Shown here: positions 1 through 12,144 of the stretch, piece after piece
Layout: the number at the start of each line of letters is the position of its first letter
How positions within the stretch are numbered: position 1 is the first letter of the stretch
Translations under genes and position numbers: made by a program
Source of the DNA: Miscanthus floridulus
Lineage: Eukaryota > Streptophyta > Magnoliopsida > Poales > Poaceae
Length of the DNA: 64,000 nt
Direction: 5' to 3'
Assembly: GCF_019320115.1 (NCBI RefSeq)
Contig: NC_089585.1
Coordinates: 145,531,769-145,595,768 of the forward strand
The notes under the pieces: generated by a model
Database searches by the model: none
The model's input: the letters and a program-made list of their open reading frames with translations, nothing else
Told to the model about the DNA's origin: nothing

Positions 1-174
1 GACAATCCACCAAAACTTATGTCCCATTACACGAAAATGATCAAGCATGTGATTTTTCCAAAGTGCAAAGTTTGCGCCATAAAAAATATATGTCTCACAA
101 ATATCTAGCCCACTAGACACCATCCTCTTAGATCGGTGAAGACCACAAATGAGAGACCTAGCTATGATACCACT
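1..174 (-). mobile_element. Leader of outer copia element with primer-binding site
   Basis: This is non-coding sequence lying just inside the LTR that starts at 175. Read on the minus strand, positions 172-160 give TGGTATCATAGCT, which resembles the initiator-Met tRNA primer-binding site (TGGTATCAGAGC) used by plant Ty1/copia elements. Because the element is on the minus strand, its gag and pol would lie left of the window. Only the leader is present here. Confidence 0.6.
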
Positions 175-2304
175 TGTAGGGTTGAGATGGCGACTAGAGG
201 GGGGTGAATAGTCATTTCTAAACTTAATCGCGCCGGCTAACCAAAACAAATGCAGAATTAAAATAATCGGTCTTACCAAGACTATATCCCTCTATCTATG
301 TTCTCTAGCACCTTGAAAAGATCCTAATTAAGCAACAAAGGTGCAGGGCTAGCTAGAGCTCACTTAACCAATTCTAGAAGCAAGGTCACACAAACCTATG
401 CCACTAGCACTTCAAGCAATAAGGGAGCTCCTACTCATGCTAGTAAGCAAAAGCACAAAGCCATCTAAGCTCACTAGCAATGCTCAATAACAAGGCAACC
501 AATGCCAAATTAGAGAGCGCAAATACTTAGCTATACAAACTAAGCAATGTGACTAACAAGGTTACACAAACCAAATTAGTCATGCAAGGGAGCTACTTCT
601 ATGCTACATAAGATAGAAGGTAACTAGCAAGCTACACAAGCTAACTAATTACAAAAGCAACTACACAAGCACAATATATATGAAAGTAATTACAAGCTTA
701 TGTAGCGAGGATGCAAACCAACAAGAATACAAGGATGACATGATGATTTTTTTCTAAGGTTCACATGCTTGACAACACGCTAGTCTCCGTTGAGACAAGC
801 TCCAAGGTTGCCGCCGGTCCTCTTTCTAGTGGTGACCCACAAGTCACACACTCCCATGTGGAGTGCTTACCATAAGCTCTAGCACTTGACTCGGCCGGAC
901 CACTTGTCATCCTTCGCGTCTTGCTTTACTAGAGTTGCTCTTTGTGGCTCCCACAGGGCGAGCATAATGCCCCTCACAAAGCTCTTCTCTAGAGCACCAT
1001 ACAAGCTTCTTGCGGGTTTCGACGGAGATCACCACCAAGCCATCTATGAGGTGGCAACCTCCAAGAGTAACAAGCACCACTAGCTTGCAAGACGACCATC
1101 TAGTGCCACTCGATGCGACCCCATGATGCAATCGCACTAAAATCGCTCTTTCACACAATCGAATGATCACTATCAAGCATACATGAGATGGAGGGCTCCC
1201 AAGCACTACCAAGCATGGACATAAAGTCCCCCCTAGGCACTCTACTATAGCCCAAGGCCGAGACCCCTTCTATTTATAGTCCCCACAAAAATAGAGCTAT
1301 TGTACCCCTTCACTGGGCACAGCTCGGGGTAACCGGACGCTCCGGTCAGATCGACCGGATGCACCTTGCCAGCATCCGGTCAATGAATGCATGCCACGCA
1401 TTGCCCCTGTTCAACCATAGTCGCTCGATCTCAACAGTTGACTGTCGCATGAAAACAGTCAAGTGATGGCCGGACGTAGCATAGTGCTAAGACCGAACGC
1501 ACCTCTGCTGAGTCTGGTCATTTCTAGAGAGGTTCCATGCATGACCGGACGTGTTAGTTTGATCATGACCGGACACAGACAAGCTAGAGTCCTGTATGAC
1601 CGAACACAGCACCTGACTTCGGTCATTGTCCGACTGCCACCGTCACTGCTGTTCCTCAGGCCACCACATCACCGCACGTCAGCACTGACCGAACGCAGGA
1701 CATGAGCGTCTAGTCACAAGACCAAGACCATGCACTCACTGCTGCTACTGATCGAACATGCCGGTCCTCCCGAGGCCAGCATCCGGTCACTTACAGTGAC
1801 CTCCTTTCGGCTCTGTTTCTTCACCGAGTTGATCCGTTTCAACTCCAACTCCTTCTCCTTTGTAAATGTGCCAACACCACCATATGTATGTGTGTTAGCT
1901 TTTCACAAATATTTTCCAAAGGATTAGCCACTCAACTTGTCACGCCACTCAATCCTAGCGACGATGCAAAGTTAGATCACTCGAGTGGCATTAGATGACC
2001 GATATGCAAATAAGTTTGCTTCTCTTGATAGTACTACCATCTATCCTAAACCCAGTCATTAACTTCTCTACACACCTATGACAGGTGAAATAAAATGCCC
2101 TAGGTTATACCTTTGCCTTGCGCATTCCATTCCATCTCCTCTAATGTCGATGCAACACATGCACCAACACGATCAACAATGATATGATCCACTTTATATC
2201 ATCACGTGATCATATTGGTTTATCGATCTTGACTTCACTTGCTTTTCTCCGTTGTCTTCGTCCATCGATGCCAAGTCTTGCTCAAGCTTCACCGCCACAT
2301 GGTC
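175..2304 (-). mobile_element. Sirevirus-like copia 5' LTR, left part
   Basis: The LTR edge is TGTAGGG at 175 (CA end on the minus strand), directly next to the primer-binding site at 160-172. It is followed by a gactagaggggggtgaat-type LTR end that closely resembles the end of the neighbouring element at 2305 and 12145. Positions 1330-1790 contain many short palindromic ACCGGACG/TCCGGTCA motifs, a hallmark of Sirevirus LTRs. The small ORFs in this stretch (for example 886-1083 and 1463-1705) match nothing I recognise. The LTR is interrupted at 2304-2305 by the insertion of the next element, and I could not find where it resumes. Confidence 0.6.
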
Positions 2305-3180
2305 TAAAAGGATCAAGATGCCCAAGAGGGGGGGTGAATTGGACTAATTTTAAATTTCTTTATAATAATTAAGTCCTACGGTTACCCTAATTAACCCCTT
2401 GTGCCTAGAAAGTGTTTCTAATGATCTACCACACAAAAGTTTAGCAACCTATGTTCCAATTCTACTCTAGCATGGCAATTCTATGAATGTAAATGACAAG
2501 AATTGAATTGCTCAAAGTAAATGCTCAAAGTAAATAAAGAAGAAGGAACACGGCGATGTTTTGCCGAGGTATCGGAAAGTCACCACTCCCAACTAGTCCT
2601 CATTGGAACACCCACGCAAGGGTGTAGCTCCCCCTTGATCCATGTAAGGATTAAGTGCTCTCTACGGGTTGATTCTTTGACACTACGTTGCGGTGAATCA
2701 CCCACAATCGCTCATAACTTGAGTTGGGTCATCCACAAGCTTCGCCGGATGATCACTAAGCTCCCAATCACCACCAAGCCGTCTAGGTGATGGTGATCAC
2801 CAAGAGTAACAAGCATGAACTCTCACTTGACCATGGCAAGCCTAATGAGAAGGGTGGATGCACACTTTACTACTCTTGCTTTCACTAATGAGGACTCTCT
2901 TTGGGATTCTCAAATCTCAATCACCTCACTAGGACCTTGCTCTTCTTGGCACTCTCAAAGGTGTTTCTCAGTTGTTGGAATGAGCAAAAGTATCCCCTCA
3001 CACGAATGGAGGAAGTATTTATAACCTTGATTGAAAAATGAACCGTTATGTGCCTCTGCGGGGTGACCGGACGCTCCGATCATGTTGACCGGACGCTCCG
3101 ATCAGTTCTCCTCGATCTCTAGTATTTAAGTTTTGACCGGACGCGTCCGGTCATGATTTTCCCTCTCTAGAACCTTATTG
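2305..3180 (-). repeat. 3' LTR of the copia element, first segment
   Basis: Positions 2305-2957 align with 12145-12795 with few differences. The outer dinucleotide is TA rather than TG. ACCGGACGCTCCGATCA-type palindromes occur at 3064-3160, as in the outer element. The LTR character stops near 3180, where unrelated Gln/Pro-coding sequence begins. Similar LTR motifs resume near 6390, so I read 2305-3180 plus about 6370-7060 as one LTR split by an insert. The ORFs 2521-2790 and 2815-3024 lie in the LTR and are not genes. Confidence 0.65.
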
Positions 3181-3223
3181 CAGCAGATGAGTCGGGCGCT
3201 GAGGTGCGATGAGTGAGCTGGAA

Positions 3224-5668
3224 CTATGTGCCATCATCATCTGATCCTGAGCTCTGAGCAGTTTGACCCTCTGTAGCTGGAAGCGATGCTGAAGCGGTCT
3301 GGGTCAGATTAGGGATAGGTGTGGCCTGAGACTCTATAGGTATGATAGTAGCAGGTGGCTCTGATGATGTAACTAAAGAAGGGAGTGTCTCTGTAGTCCC
3401 AGTAATAGGTGCAACTGTGGAAGGACCTAGGACATGTAGCTCTGGCAGAGTATGCTGCTCTATCAACTCATTGAATGAAGCACCAAGGCTCATGGAAACT
3501 GGGGTGAGCACTAATGAACTCTGAGGCAGAGGAAAGCCTGTATGAAGAGGAGTGAACTGTGGGGCTAGCACTAGCAAAGCAAACCACTAGGACACCTGCT
3601 TTGTAGGTGAAGGAAACTATGGCGCTGGCTGTCCCTGACTCTGAAGCCCACTGGGCTGTAGAACTAGAGTCATAGAAGTGGTGGTAGACTGACCTAGCTA
3701 GGGCAAAGGCTATGGTGGTGGAGCCCCAATAGCTGTCATAACATGCTGCATAAACTCAAGTAGCTGCTGTTGCATGAGAAGCTGCTGCTGATGCATGGCC
3801 TACTGCTGCTGCTGTATTGCTTGCTGCTACTACCGGATCGCCTGCTGCTGCCACTGGAACTCATCCGGCCAAGTCTAAAATTGTGCAAATGTAGCAGCGG
3901 TCTCCTGAGCCTGGCAAGCCTGATCCTGCCTCACCTGCTCAAGTATGGCAAGTAGAGTGGGGTCTGTTTGCGGTGTAGGTGGAGCTGAACTAGAGCTACC
4001 AGCCTCATGGTCATGTCGTCATGGAGGCATCTAAGGGATATCGTGGTAGTCATCATCTAACCTATCACTGGGGTCGCTCTTGACCATCTCCTGTTGAGCA
4101 TCTAACTGCTCCTCCTCTGTAGCTGCTATGCCCCTAATGGTCTTATCCTGCTAGGCTGCAGTCTCTGGCACCTCTAGACAATGGTGCGGCTGGCTAGGTG
4201 TCCTCACTACACTATGGCGGATCATCTGATTCATGTTGTATGTAGGGAACTCTATAGTGGCACCACTATACTCTGCCAGCATCTTAGGTGGCCTCACAGT
4301 AAATGTCCTGTGGATCAATAATGTAATCCAATTAGTATATGGCAGCTGCCTGTGACCCCTGAACCCTTCTACAATAGTATCCTCCATCTCTGATAGATAT
4401 AGATCCCAAATGTCAAATACAATCTGCTGCATCAGAGAGTTCAGTAGCCATAGCTGTATGCGAGTCAAGCCCTCGTGATACCCCATCCTCGGAAGCAGTG
4501 TCCTCCTCATAATAGCATCAAACACTCTAGGAGTAGGAGTGAGATCACTGGGTGTCCTGCTCGACCCCTCGCCAAAAGGCTCTATAAAGCAATGGTGGAC
4601 TAGATCTATAGGGGACACCATACCACCATGAGGGCATTTGAGAGGCGCTGTCTATCCATAGTAAACCTCATGAAGCTAGACTGGCTGCTCTTGAAGCCAG
4701 AGAATCTCTCTGACCCTAGAGCTCATCAGCCTGTAATCTCTGCCTCTGAAAGCAAAGTGAATGAATCTGCGACGCGGGTCAATCCAAAGTGTAGCATAGA
4801 ACTGACGGACCCAAGATAGAACATATAAGCCTATCCATCCAAGTAAATATGTCAGCCCTGGCAGGTAAGCTAGGTAAGGGTGACTATGCTCTCTAGCTGC
4901 TGCTACAATGGACTCAATGTTACATACCCTCTAAAATCTGAATACTGCTCCACTGTTAAGATATGCATTATAAAAATCTTTCTACAGTGGTGTGTAGAAG
5001 TCCTCTAAAGCTCGATCATCTCTTCTCGATGGAAACCACTGCTTAAAGTCCATAAATTTGAGCTGCTATACCTGTTTGGCCGTGGTGACCCTCAAATCCA
5101 AGTGAGTCACTAGAGGCGGCCCCTATGGTCTAGGCGGTGGATGAGAACCCCTCCATTATATCTCTGACCTCGGTGTGACTGGAGCATGGGTATGTCTAGA
5201 GCGACGAAGCTATGGCTGAGGTGCCTGCTCTGTCTCCTTGGCCTGCTCTCCCTCCTGAGTCTGCTCTGCTGACTGTGGCTGCTGTTGTGACTCCCCCTGA
5301 GGATGACTCTCATCAATAGCCACACGTCGTCCTCCAACCATGATAGTCCTAGCTAGACCACCATGATGGTGCTCAACCTGCTCAAGTGCAGCCCTCATAG
5401 ATGGAGAAAGCTGATCTGTAATAACAACACCACTCCGAGTACCTCCTCTCTCTACACGCTCTGTGGCCTCTACAACTACGACTGCTTTCGTTGTATCTGC
5501 ATCAGGGTACCTACGCTTCCTCGTTGCTAGCTTCTTCATTGCCTTGCCTTTTGTATTATAGGCTGGCGAGGTGGGGCCTCTGATCCTCATCACCAGGACC
5601 TCCTCCGACATTCTTGACATGAGCCATCTAATGAAGCTAAAAAGAACAACTGCCCTGACAAGAATCAA
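3224..5668 (-). pseudogene. Decayed ~815-codon ORF, plant-transposon-protein-like
   Basis: Three separate minus-strand open stretches (5668-5210, 4621-4151, 3577-3224) are all in one reading frame, so a single product of about 800 aa can be followed with no frameshift. It is broken by about 18 in-frame stops, nearly all TAG. The N-terminal part is basic. The middle (about 4990-4150) has the look of the 'putative plant transposon protein' domain of grass genomes, with segments such as WIDPRRRFIHFAF, GEGSSRTPSDLTP and YNMNQMIRHS. The C-terminal part (about 3950-3230) is rich in Gln, Pro and Ser/Thr. The domain assignment is from memory of the family, and its function is unknown. It lies in the same orientation as the surrounding copia element. 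It could be an extra ORF of that element or a separate inserted gene. Confidence 0.55.
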
Positions 5669-6370
5669 CTGCCAACTGTTACTTCTGAGGCTTGGCCTCG
5701 ATCCATACTCGTGAGCTTGGCCCTAAGTTGACTGTCAACTACCACTGAGACCTCAAAAACACTGACTCACTGCACGTTAGAATAGATCGGATATATGAAT
5801 TAATTAAAATATATCTAGAGATACAAAACCCTAAGAAGCAAGCAATAGATACGAAATTAGAAATGAGGGCTTGCTACCTGATGAACTGGCGAACCGATGA
5901 GAAGAGGAGCGAATCAGGCAACCACCGGAACGACTAGGGTTGGGATTCCGGCGAGGCAGTGAGCACTGGATCGGCGAAGTAGGCACAAGAGGAGGCTCTG
6001 GTGGCGCTATTGAGCTGCAGGTGACTGGTGCTATTGTGCGGCTCTGGTGAAGGCACAATGGCAGCGCTGAAGTAGAGCATGGGCACAATGATGGCGCTGG
6101 CGCAGGGCACGACATAGGCAAGCTATGGCGGCATGGATGTGGTGGTGCATGGGGCGTGCGGCAACGCGCGGGCTCGGGAAGGCGCAACGCGGCAGTGCTG
6201 GCGCGGGAAGGTGCGGCGGCGTACGGGAGCTGGAGCAGGGCGGCGTCGCCGAGATGCATGGCTAGGACACGGGCTCGGCGATGTCAGCACGACAGTTGGG
6301 GCTTTAGGTCAATAGGTGACTGGAATATATGGTGGCCTCAACCGTGATAGAAAAGGAAACGAGATAAGAG
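5669..6370 (-). other. 5' leader of the decayed ORF, possible UTR intron
   Basis: This GC-rich stretch (about 5880-6330) lies directly upstream of the ORF at 5668. On the minus strand a good donor (ttcatcag then GTAGCAAG) falls near 5880, followed by AT-rich sequence and a pyrimidine-rich acceptor-like site near 5775. This would be a short leader intron. The 142-aa minus ORF at 5831-6259 is low-complexity and crosses the putative donor, so I do not call it. Promoter elements are not clear. Confidence 0.3.
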
Positions 6371-7060
6371 TTGGAATCCTACATGATTTCTACTGACCGG
6401 ACGTTCCGGTGGCAACGACCGGACACTGCCACCTAGAGTCCGGTCGATTCCAGAGAGATCCAAAACCCCTAGAATCATGACCGGACACGTCCGGTGAACC
6501 CCGACCGGACGCAGCCAGAGTTCGGTCCACACTGCCTCCATCATCTTCGCTCGATCGGACGCTGAACCACCATCTGACCGAACGTTGAACAGCAGAGTCC
6601 AGTCACTCCATCGTAGTAGGTTCACCTCCTGTGAACTAACTGGACGCTAGACTTCAGAGTTCGGTGCAGCGTTTGGTCACTCTTTTTCTAGCAAATCTTA
6701 AAAGTCCTTCATGCTGCCTGTTCCCAATCAATTCCCAACTCCAATAAGATCCAAATAAACACCAATTGGGACTGATGTGAGTGACCTCTCTCAAACCCTC
6801 AATTTTTTCAAAATATTTTGCCTTAGGCTATAATTCTTTTTAAGAAAATAGGCAATAAGAGGGCAATTTAAGATAAACGACAAAACAACATTCATGCATA
6901 TGCAAGGCAATACTTGAAAGTAAATCTAGTTGCTTGTTAAGTTTGATCCAAGGTTAAGCTTCTTCACTCGCTTTACAACGGTTATCTTAACCATGTTAGA
7001 CAAACCCTATATGCATTACCACAAAGTAACTATGTTGTATATTACAATGCAATGCAAGGG
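6371..7060 (-). repeat. Sirevirus LTR segment with CCGGAC palindromes
   Basis: Positions 6390-6640 contain repeated GACCGGACGTTCCGGT-like palindromes, and 6770-7000 has AT-rich sequence similar in style to the U3 end of the LTR at 1790-2150. I interpret this as the second half of the 3' LTR that begins at 2305. No coding sequence is recognisable. Confidence 0.45.
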
Positions 7061-7071
7061 ACAACACAAGC

Positions 7072-9685
7072 TCATTTTCTAGTGAAATTGCTAAAATCAA
7101 GAATATTGAGCTCATTCCGCAATCGACAAAAAGTCGCCTCATCAACCATGTTATCTCCCTCATCTAGGTCGAGATGTCCATTAGTTGGCATTGGTGTCTT
7201 GATTGGCTTACATTCATCCATCTTGAATCTTTTGAGAAGATGATTTGTATATTTCTCTTGAGAGATGAAAATTCCTTCTCTCATTTGCTTGACTTGAAAA
7301 CCAAGAAAGAATGTAAGCTCTCCAATCATTGACATCTCGAATCCCTTCGACATCAATTCACCAAACTCTTTACAAGAATCTTCATTTAATGATCCAAAGA
7401 TGATATCATCAACATACACTTGAAAAATGAAGATATGTCCATCAAGCTTCTTGGTGAATAGTGTGGTGTCGATCTTCCCAATGGTGAAGCCCTTCTCAAT
7501 GAGGAAGTCCCAAAGACGCTCATACCAAGCTCTTAGGGCTTGCTTAAGCCCCTTATAGTACCTTGGACAACCTATAAACATGATTAGGATATCTAGGGTC
7601 TTTATACCTAGGAGGTTGATCAACATAGACTAGTTCATTAATAAAGCCATTTAAAAATGCACTTTTCATATCCATTTGATATAATTTCATTTCATGATGT
7701 GATGCATATGCAAGGAGGATATGGATGGCTTCTAGTCTTGTAACCGGTGCAAATGTCTCTCTAAAATCCAAACCTTCAACTTGAGAGAACCCCTTTGCAA
7801 CTAATCTTGCCTTGTTCCTCACAACAAAGCCTTGTTCATCTTGCTTGTTGCGGAACACCCACTTTGTTCCAATAACTCTTGCACCTTTTGGTCGCTCTTT
7901 AAAAGTCCAAACTTCATTGCGGGTGAAGTTATTCAACTCTTCATGCATGGCATTTATCCAATTCGGATCTTAAAGAACTTCTTCTGCCTTATTAGGCTCA
8001 AAGCAAGAGACAAAAGAGTGATGTTCAATAAATGAAGCAAGCTTTTGAGAACGAGTCATTACTCTCTTTGATGAACTCCCTATGATGAGATCTTGTGGAT
8101 GAGCTTGTAGAAGAGGTGAATTTCTTCTATCAACCACTTGAGGGGGAGGTTGTGGAGCATCAATATCTTGTGCTTGTACCACCATTTGCTCATGGAAGAC
8201 ATGAGTGTCTTCATTTTCTACTCTCCCATCTTTTTCACCATCTTGTGGCACACTTTATGAAGAAGGTGGATTGATCACTTATACATCATCTTCATCATCA
8301 TTAGGCTTGATGTCTCTAACTAGAATATTTGTCATGGCCTCCCTCAATGGTTCATCACCTACATCATCAAGATTCTCATGTGCTCCTTAGGAGCCATTAG
8401 ATTCATCAAATTCCACATCATATGTTTCTTCAACCAAGCCGGTGGCATAATTAAATACTCTATATACTTTGGACTTTGATGAGTAACCAACAAGAAAACC
8501 AATATCATAACATCTTTAAAACTTCCCTAGGTGTTGCCGCTTCTTGTAGATATAGCATTTACAACCAAACACCCTAAAGAAGGAGACGTCCGGCTTCCTC
8601 CCATTGAGCAACTCATAAGGTGTCTTGCTAAGCAACTTTTGAAAGAATAGACGATTGGATGCATAGCATGTGGTGTTGATAGCTTCTGTCCATAGAGCTT
8701 CGAGAGTGTTGTACTCATCAAGCATTGTTCTTGCAAGAGTGATCAATGTCCGGTTCTTCCTCTCAACTACACCATTTTGTTGAGGAGTATATGTTGCGGA
8801 GACCTCATATTTGATCCCAACTTCATCACAATATGCTTCTATGTTTGTGTTGTCAAATTCTTTACCGTTGTCACTTCTAATCTTCTTGAGCTTTACTTCA
8901 AACTCATTTTATGCTCTCTTGGCAAACTTCTTGAAGCAAGATACAACTTTGGATTTGTCATGAAGGAAGAATACCCATGTGTATCTTGAATAGTCATCAA
9001 CAATCACAAGACAATAAAGATTTCCTCCCAAACTCTTGCATGTTGTTGGTCCAAATAAGTCCATGTGAAGGAGTTCTAGCACTCTTATGGTTGACATGAA
9101 AGCTTTTATTGGATGAGTATTTGTAACTTGCTTGCCGGCTTGATATGCACTACAAAGCTTGTCCTTCTCAAACTTCACATCCTTCAACCCTCTCACCAAA
9201 TCATTCTTCATTAGCTTCTTAAGTGAGCTCATTTCAACATGAGCAAGTCTTCTATGACATAGCCACCCAAGTGTTGTTTTGGTAAATAGGCAAGTCTTTA
9301 AATTAGCATCTTCGGAGGTAAAGTCCACTAGATATAGGTTGTTGTATTTAAATCCTTTGAATATCACTTGATCATCATCCTTTTTGGATACAACAACTTC
9401 CTTCTCAGTAAACAAGTATTGGAAGCCAAGATCACACAATTGTCCAATGGATAGCAAGTTGAAGCTCAATGAAGCAACATATAGCACATTTGAGATAGAA
9501 TGATCATTTGATATTACCACTTTGCCCAATCCTTTAACCTTGTCCTTTGAATTATCTCCAAATATGATTCTTTCTTGTCCATCTATTTCTTTATCTAGTG
9601 AGGTGAACATACGAGGATCACCGATCATGTGTTGTGTGCAACCACTATCAATAACCCAATGACTTGCACCGATCTTGTAGTTCAC
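7072..9685 (-). pseudogene. copia pol remnant: protease, integrase, RT
   Basis: The polyprotein of the copia element, read right to left. Aspartic protease: WVIDSGCTQHMIGD near 9660. Integrase: a His/Cys region (RRLAHVEMSSL) near 9230 and the catalytic core with MDLFGPT and VIVDDYSRYTWVFF near 9090-8960. Integrase C-terminal part at 8746-8516 with LNGRKPDVSFFRVFGCKCY. Reverse transcriptase at 7948-7072 with GTKWVFRNK, NKARLVAKGFSQ, MKSAFLNG and the active-site YVDDIIFGS. The reading frame is broken at about 8900, 8500, 7960 and 7600. After the conserved DEATF segment near 7140 the sequence diverges, so RNase H and the polyprotein end are missing. These enzymes would normally copy and integrate the element, but this copy cannot. 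Confidence 0.9.
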
Positions 9686-9699
9686 CTACACACAAGAGA

Positions 9700-12110
9700 T
9701 CAAGCTTTAGGAACCCAAACTTGTTGAGGGCCCTTCACCTTCTCAACAAGTGACTTTGCAACCTGAATTTTCTTAGACCTATTCTTGTTTAGAGGTCCTA
9801 AGAACATGACTTTCATCTTTCCACTAGAATCCTTTCTAAGCATGTAATGAGTACTGAAGGCAAAAGGTCTAGCATGCTTGGGCAAGGGTTGTGGTGGTGG
9901 AGTTTGGCACTCATGGGCAAAGTGGCCTTCTTGTCCACACTCAAAACATCTCTTTGGCTTTGGCTTTGACTTGTGTTGTTGTTGAGCTTGAGCCTTCCTC
10001 TCTTGGTTTGCCAAATATCCAATGCCACATCTATCCATCTTCATAACGGTGTTCATTAGTAGCTCACTTTGAAGATACTTGCCTCTTGTGAACTTGCTCA
10101 ATCCAATCTTAAGATGCTCTTTCTTCAACTTAAGCTTCTTGTTCTCTTCCTTCAGAGCATCATTATTTTTCTCTTCCTTGAGCTTCTTTGTTCTCTTCTT
10201 TGAGCTTCTCATTCTCAAGAATCAAATCACTATCATGATCAAGAGTTTCTAGCACAATAGTGTTGTGGCTTTTGATCTCTTCAAGATCTTTCTTGAGCTT
10301 TTTATTGTCATTCTTGAGCTTGACAAACTTATCATAATCTTCGGTCTCAACCACTTGCTTGCCCTTGCTACTAGAACTTTGCTCAATGCTCTCAATGATC
10401 AAATCATCATATGATGTAGCTATATCAATCTTAACAACATTGTTAGTAGCATCATGTGGCTCATTGAATAAATATTCTTGAACAATGGCAAGAATATCAT
10501 GATTAATCTTAAGAGTAGTATATTCTTCTTTTAGCATGTTGTGGCTAGTGATGAGCTCATTGCGTATCCTCTCAAGTTTATCTTTAAGCTCTTTCTTAGA
10601 AGATTTGAGCTCCTTGAGTTTGGATGATATAGCATCATTTGCTTCTCTAAGCTCAACACAAGTCTTTTTGGCTATATCATATTTAGTTAAAAGAGAATCA
10701 TTCTTAGCTTCTAGTTTTTCATTCTTAGCTCTACTCTTTCTAATGATCTTAGTGTATTGATTTAGTAATTTAACAAGATCATCATAAGAAGGTGATTCAT
10801 ATTCATCATCATCACTATCGCTATCATCATTGCTAACATGTTCATCACCACTACTATCATCATTTAATACCTTGCGATCACCCTTGGCCATAAGGCATAG
10901 GTGTGTAGAGGATGGTGGTGGTGGTGGCGGTAAAGATGATGAAGAGTCAATAACAATGGCGGCTACCTTCTCGTTGTCACTATCATCATCGAATGAGCCA
11001 CTAGATGAATTAATGTCTGTGAGCCAATCACCGACGATGTATGTCTTTCCATTTTTCTTCTTCTTGTGGAAGTCCTTCTTCTTGCTATCTCTCTTCTTGT
11101 ATGGCTTGCTTTTCTTCTTTTCATCTTCTTCTTCATTGCTTGAGTCATCTTTCTTGCCCTTGTACTTGTTTTTGAACTTGTCTTTCTTAGGCTTGGTGCA
11201 TTAATGTGCTAGATGACCAAGTTCTCCACAATTGTAGCAATCCATCTCAGAGATTGGCTTTCTTCTAGAGCTAGTGAAGAACTTCTTCTTGTCATCAAAC
11301 TTGATGCCACTCTTGTTGAGCTTCTTTAGCATTTTGGCGGTTCTTCTCACCATGAGAGCAAGACTTGCATCATCAGTTTCATCATCACTTGAGCTCTCAT
11401 ACTCAAGCCTTGCTTTACCCTTCTCTTGGCTAGCTTTGAATGCTAAGTCTTTTTCTTTCTTCTTAGAAGAGGATGAGTCATCTTGTGGTGTGATGTGCAT
11501 GTACATCTCATGAGTATTGATCTTTCCCAAGATTTGTGTTGGTGTAGCGGTGGAAAGATCACCTTGATGAAGCACGGTCACAATATGCCCATATTTATCA
11601 ATGGGGAGGACACTCAAGATTTTTCTTACAACATCGAATGGTTGTATTTAAGTGAGTCCAAGCCCATTGACTTCCTCTACAAGAACATTCAAACATGAGT
11701 ACATCTCATTAGCACATTCTTTAGGAAGCCTCTCAAAAGAGTTAAGCTTTTTCATGATAAGATGATAGCGTTCCTCACGCTCACTCTTTGTTCCCTCATG
11801 GAGCACACAAACATCCGACCATAGTGCATGGGCGTCCTTGTGGTTCCTCACCTGGTTAAACACATATTTACAATGGCCTCTAAAAATAGTGTTTCAAGCC
11901 TTTGCATTCTATTTCTCATAATTCACCTCATCGCCATGTAGGTGTGTAGCATCCTGAGTTTTTAGGAAGCCTTGTGAGGCAGCTCTAAGTATTTCAACAT
12001 CTAGAGCTTCTAAATACGCCTCCATGCGGATTTTCCAATATGGAAAATCATACCCCTCAAAGATAGGAGGAGGATCATCCTCGTGAGATATGTTTCTCTA
12101 GGTAGTTAAG
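9700..12110 (-). pseudogene. copia gag remnant with two zinc knuckles
   Basis: The N-terminal part near 12100-11650 has gag-like sequence (PYWKIRMEAYL, HALWSDVCVLHEG). Positions 11617-11201 continue to a first CCHC knuckle, CYNCGELGHLAH. Positions 11148-10163 are Lys/Glu/Ser-rich with a long predicted coiled coil (10891-10163). A second knuckle, CFECGQEGHFAHEC, lies near 9960-9900. Two knuckles and a long coiled coil fit the extended gag of Sireviruses. At least four frame breaks are visible. The product would form the cytoplasmic particle. Confidence 0.8.
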
Positions 12111-12128
12111 CCTAAACACGTGAGCACG

Positions 12129-12142
12129 AGACTCTGATACCA
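12129..12142 (-). other. Primer-binding site of the copia element
   Basis: On the minus strand TGGTATCAGAGTC follows the LTR end by two bases. It matches the complement of the initiator-Met tRNA 3' end, the usual primer of plant copia elements, and fixes the orientation as minus. Confidence 0.85.
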
Positions 12143-12144
12143 AT

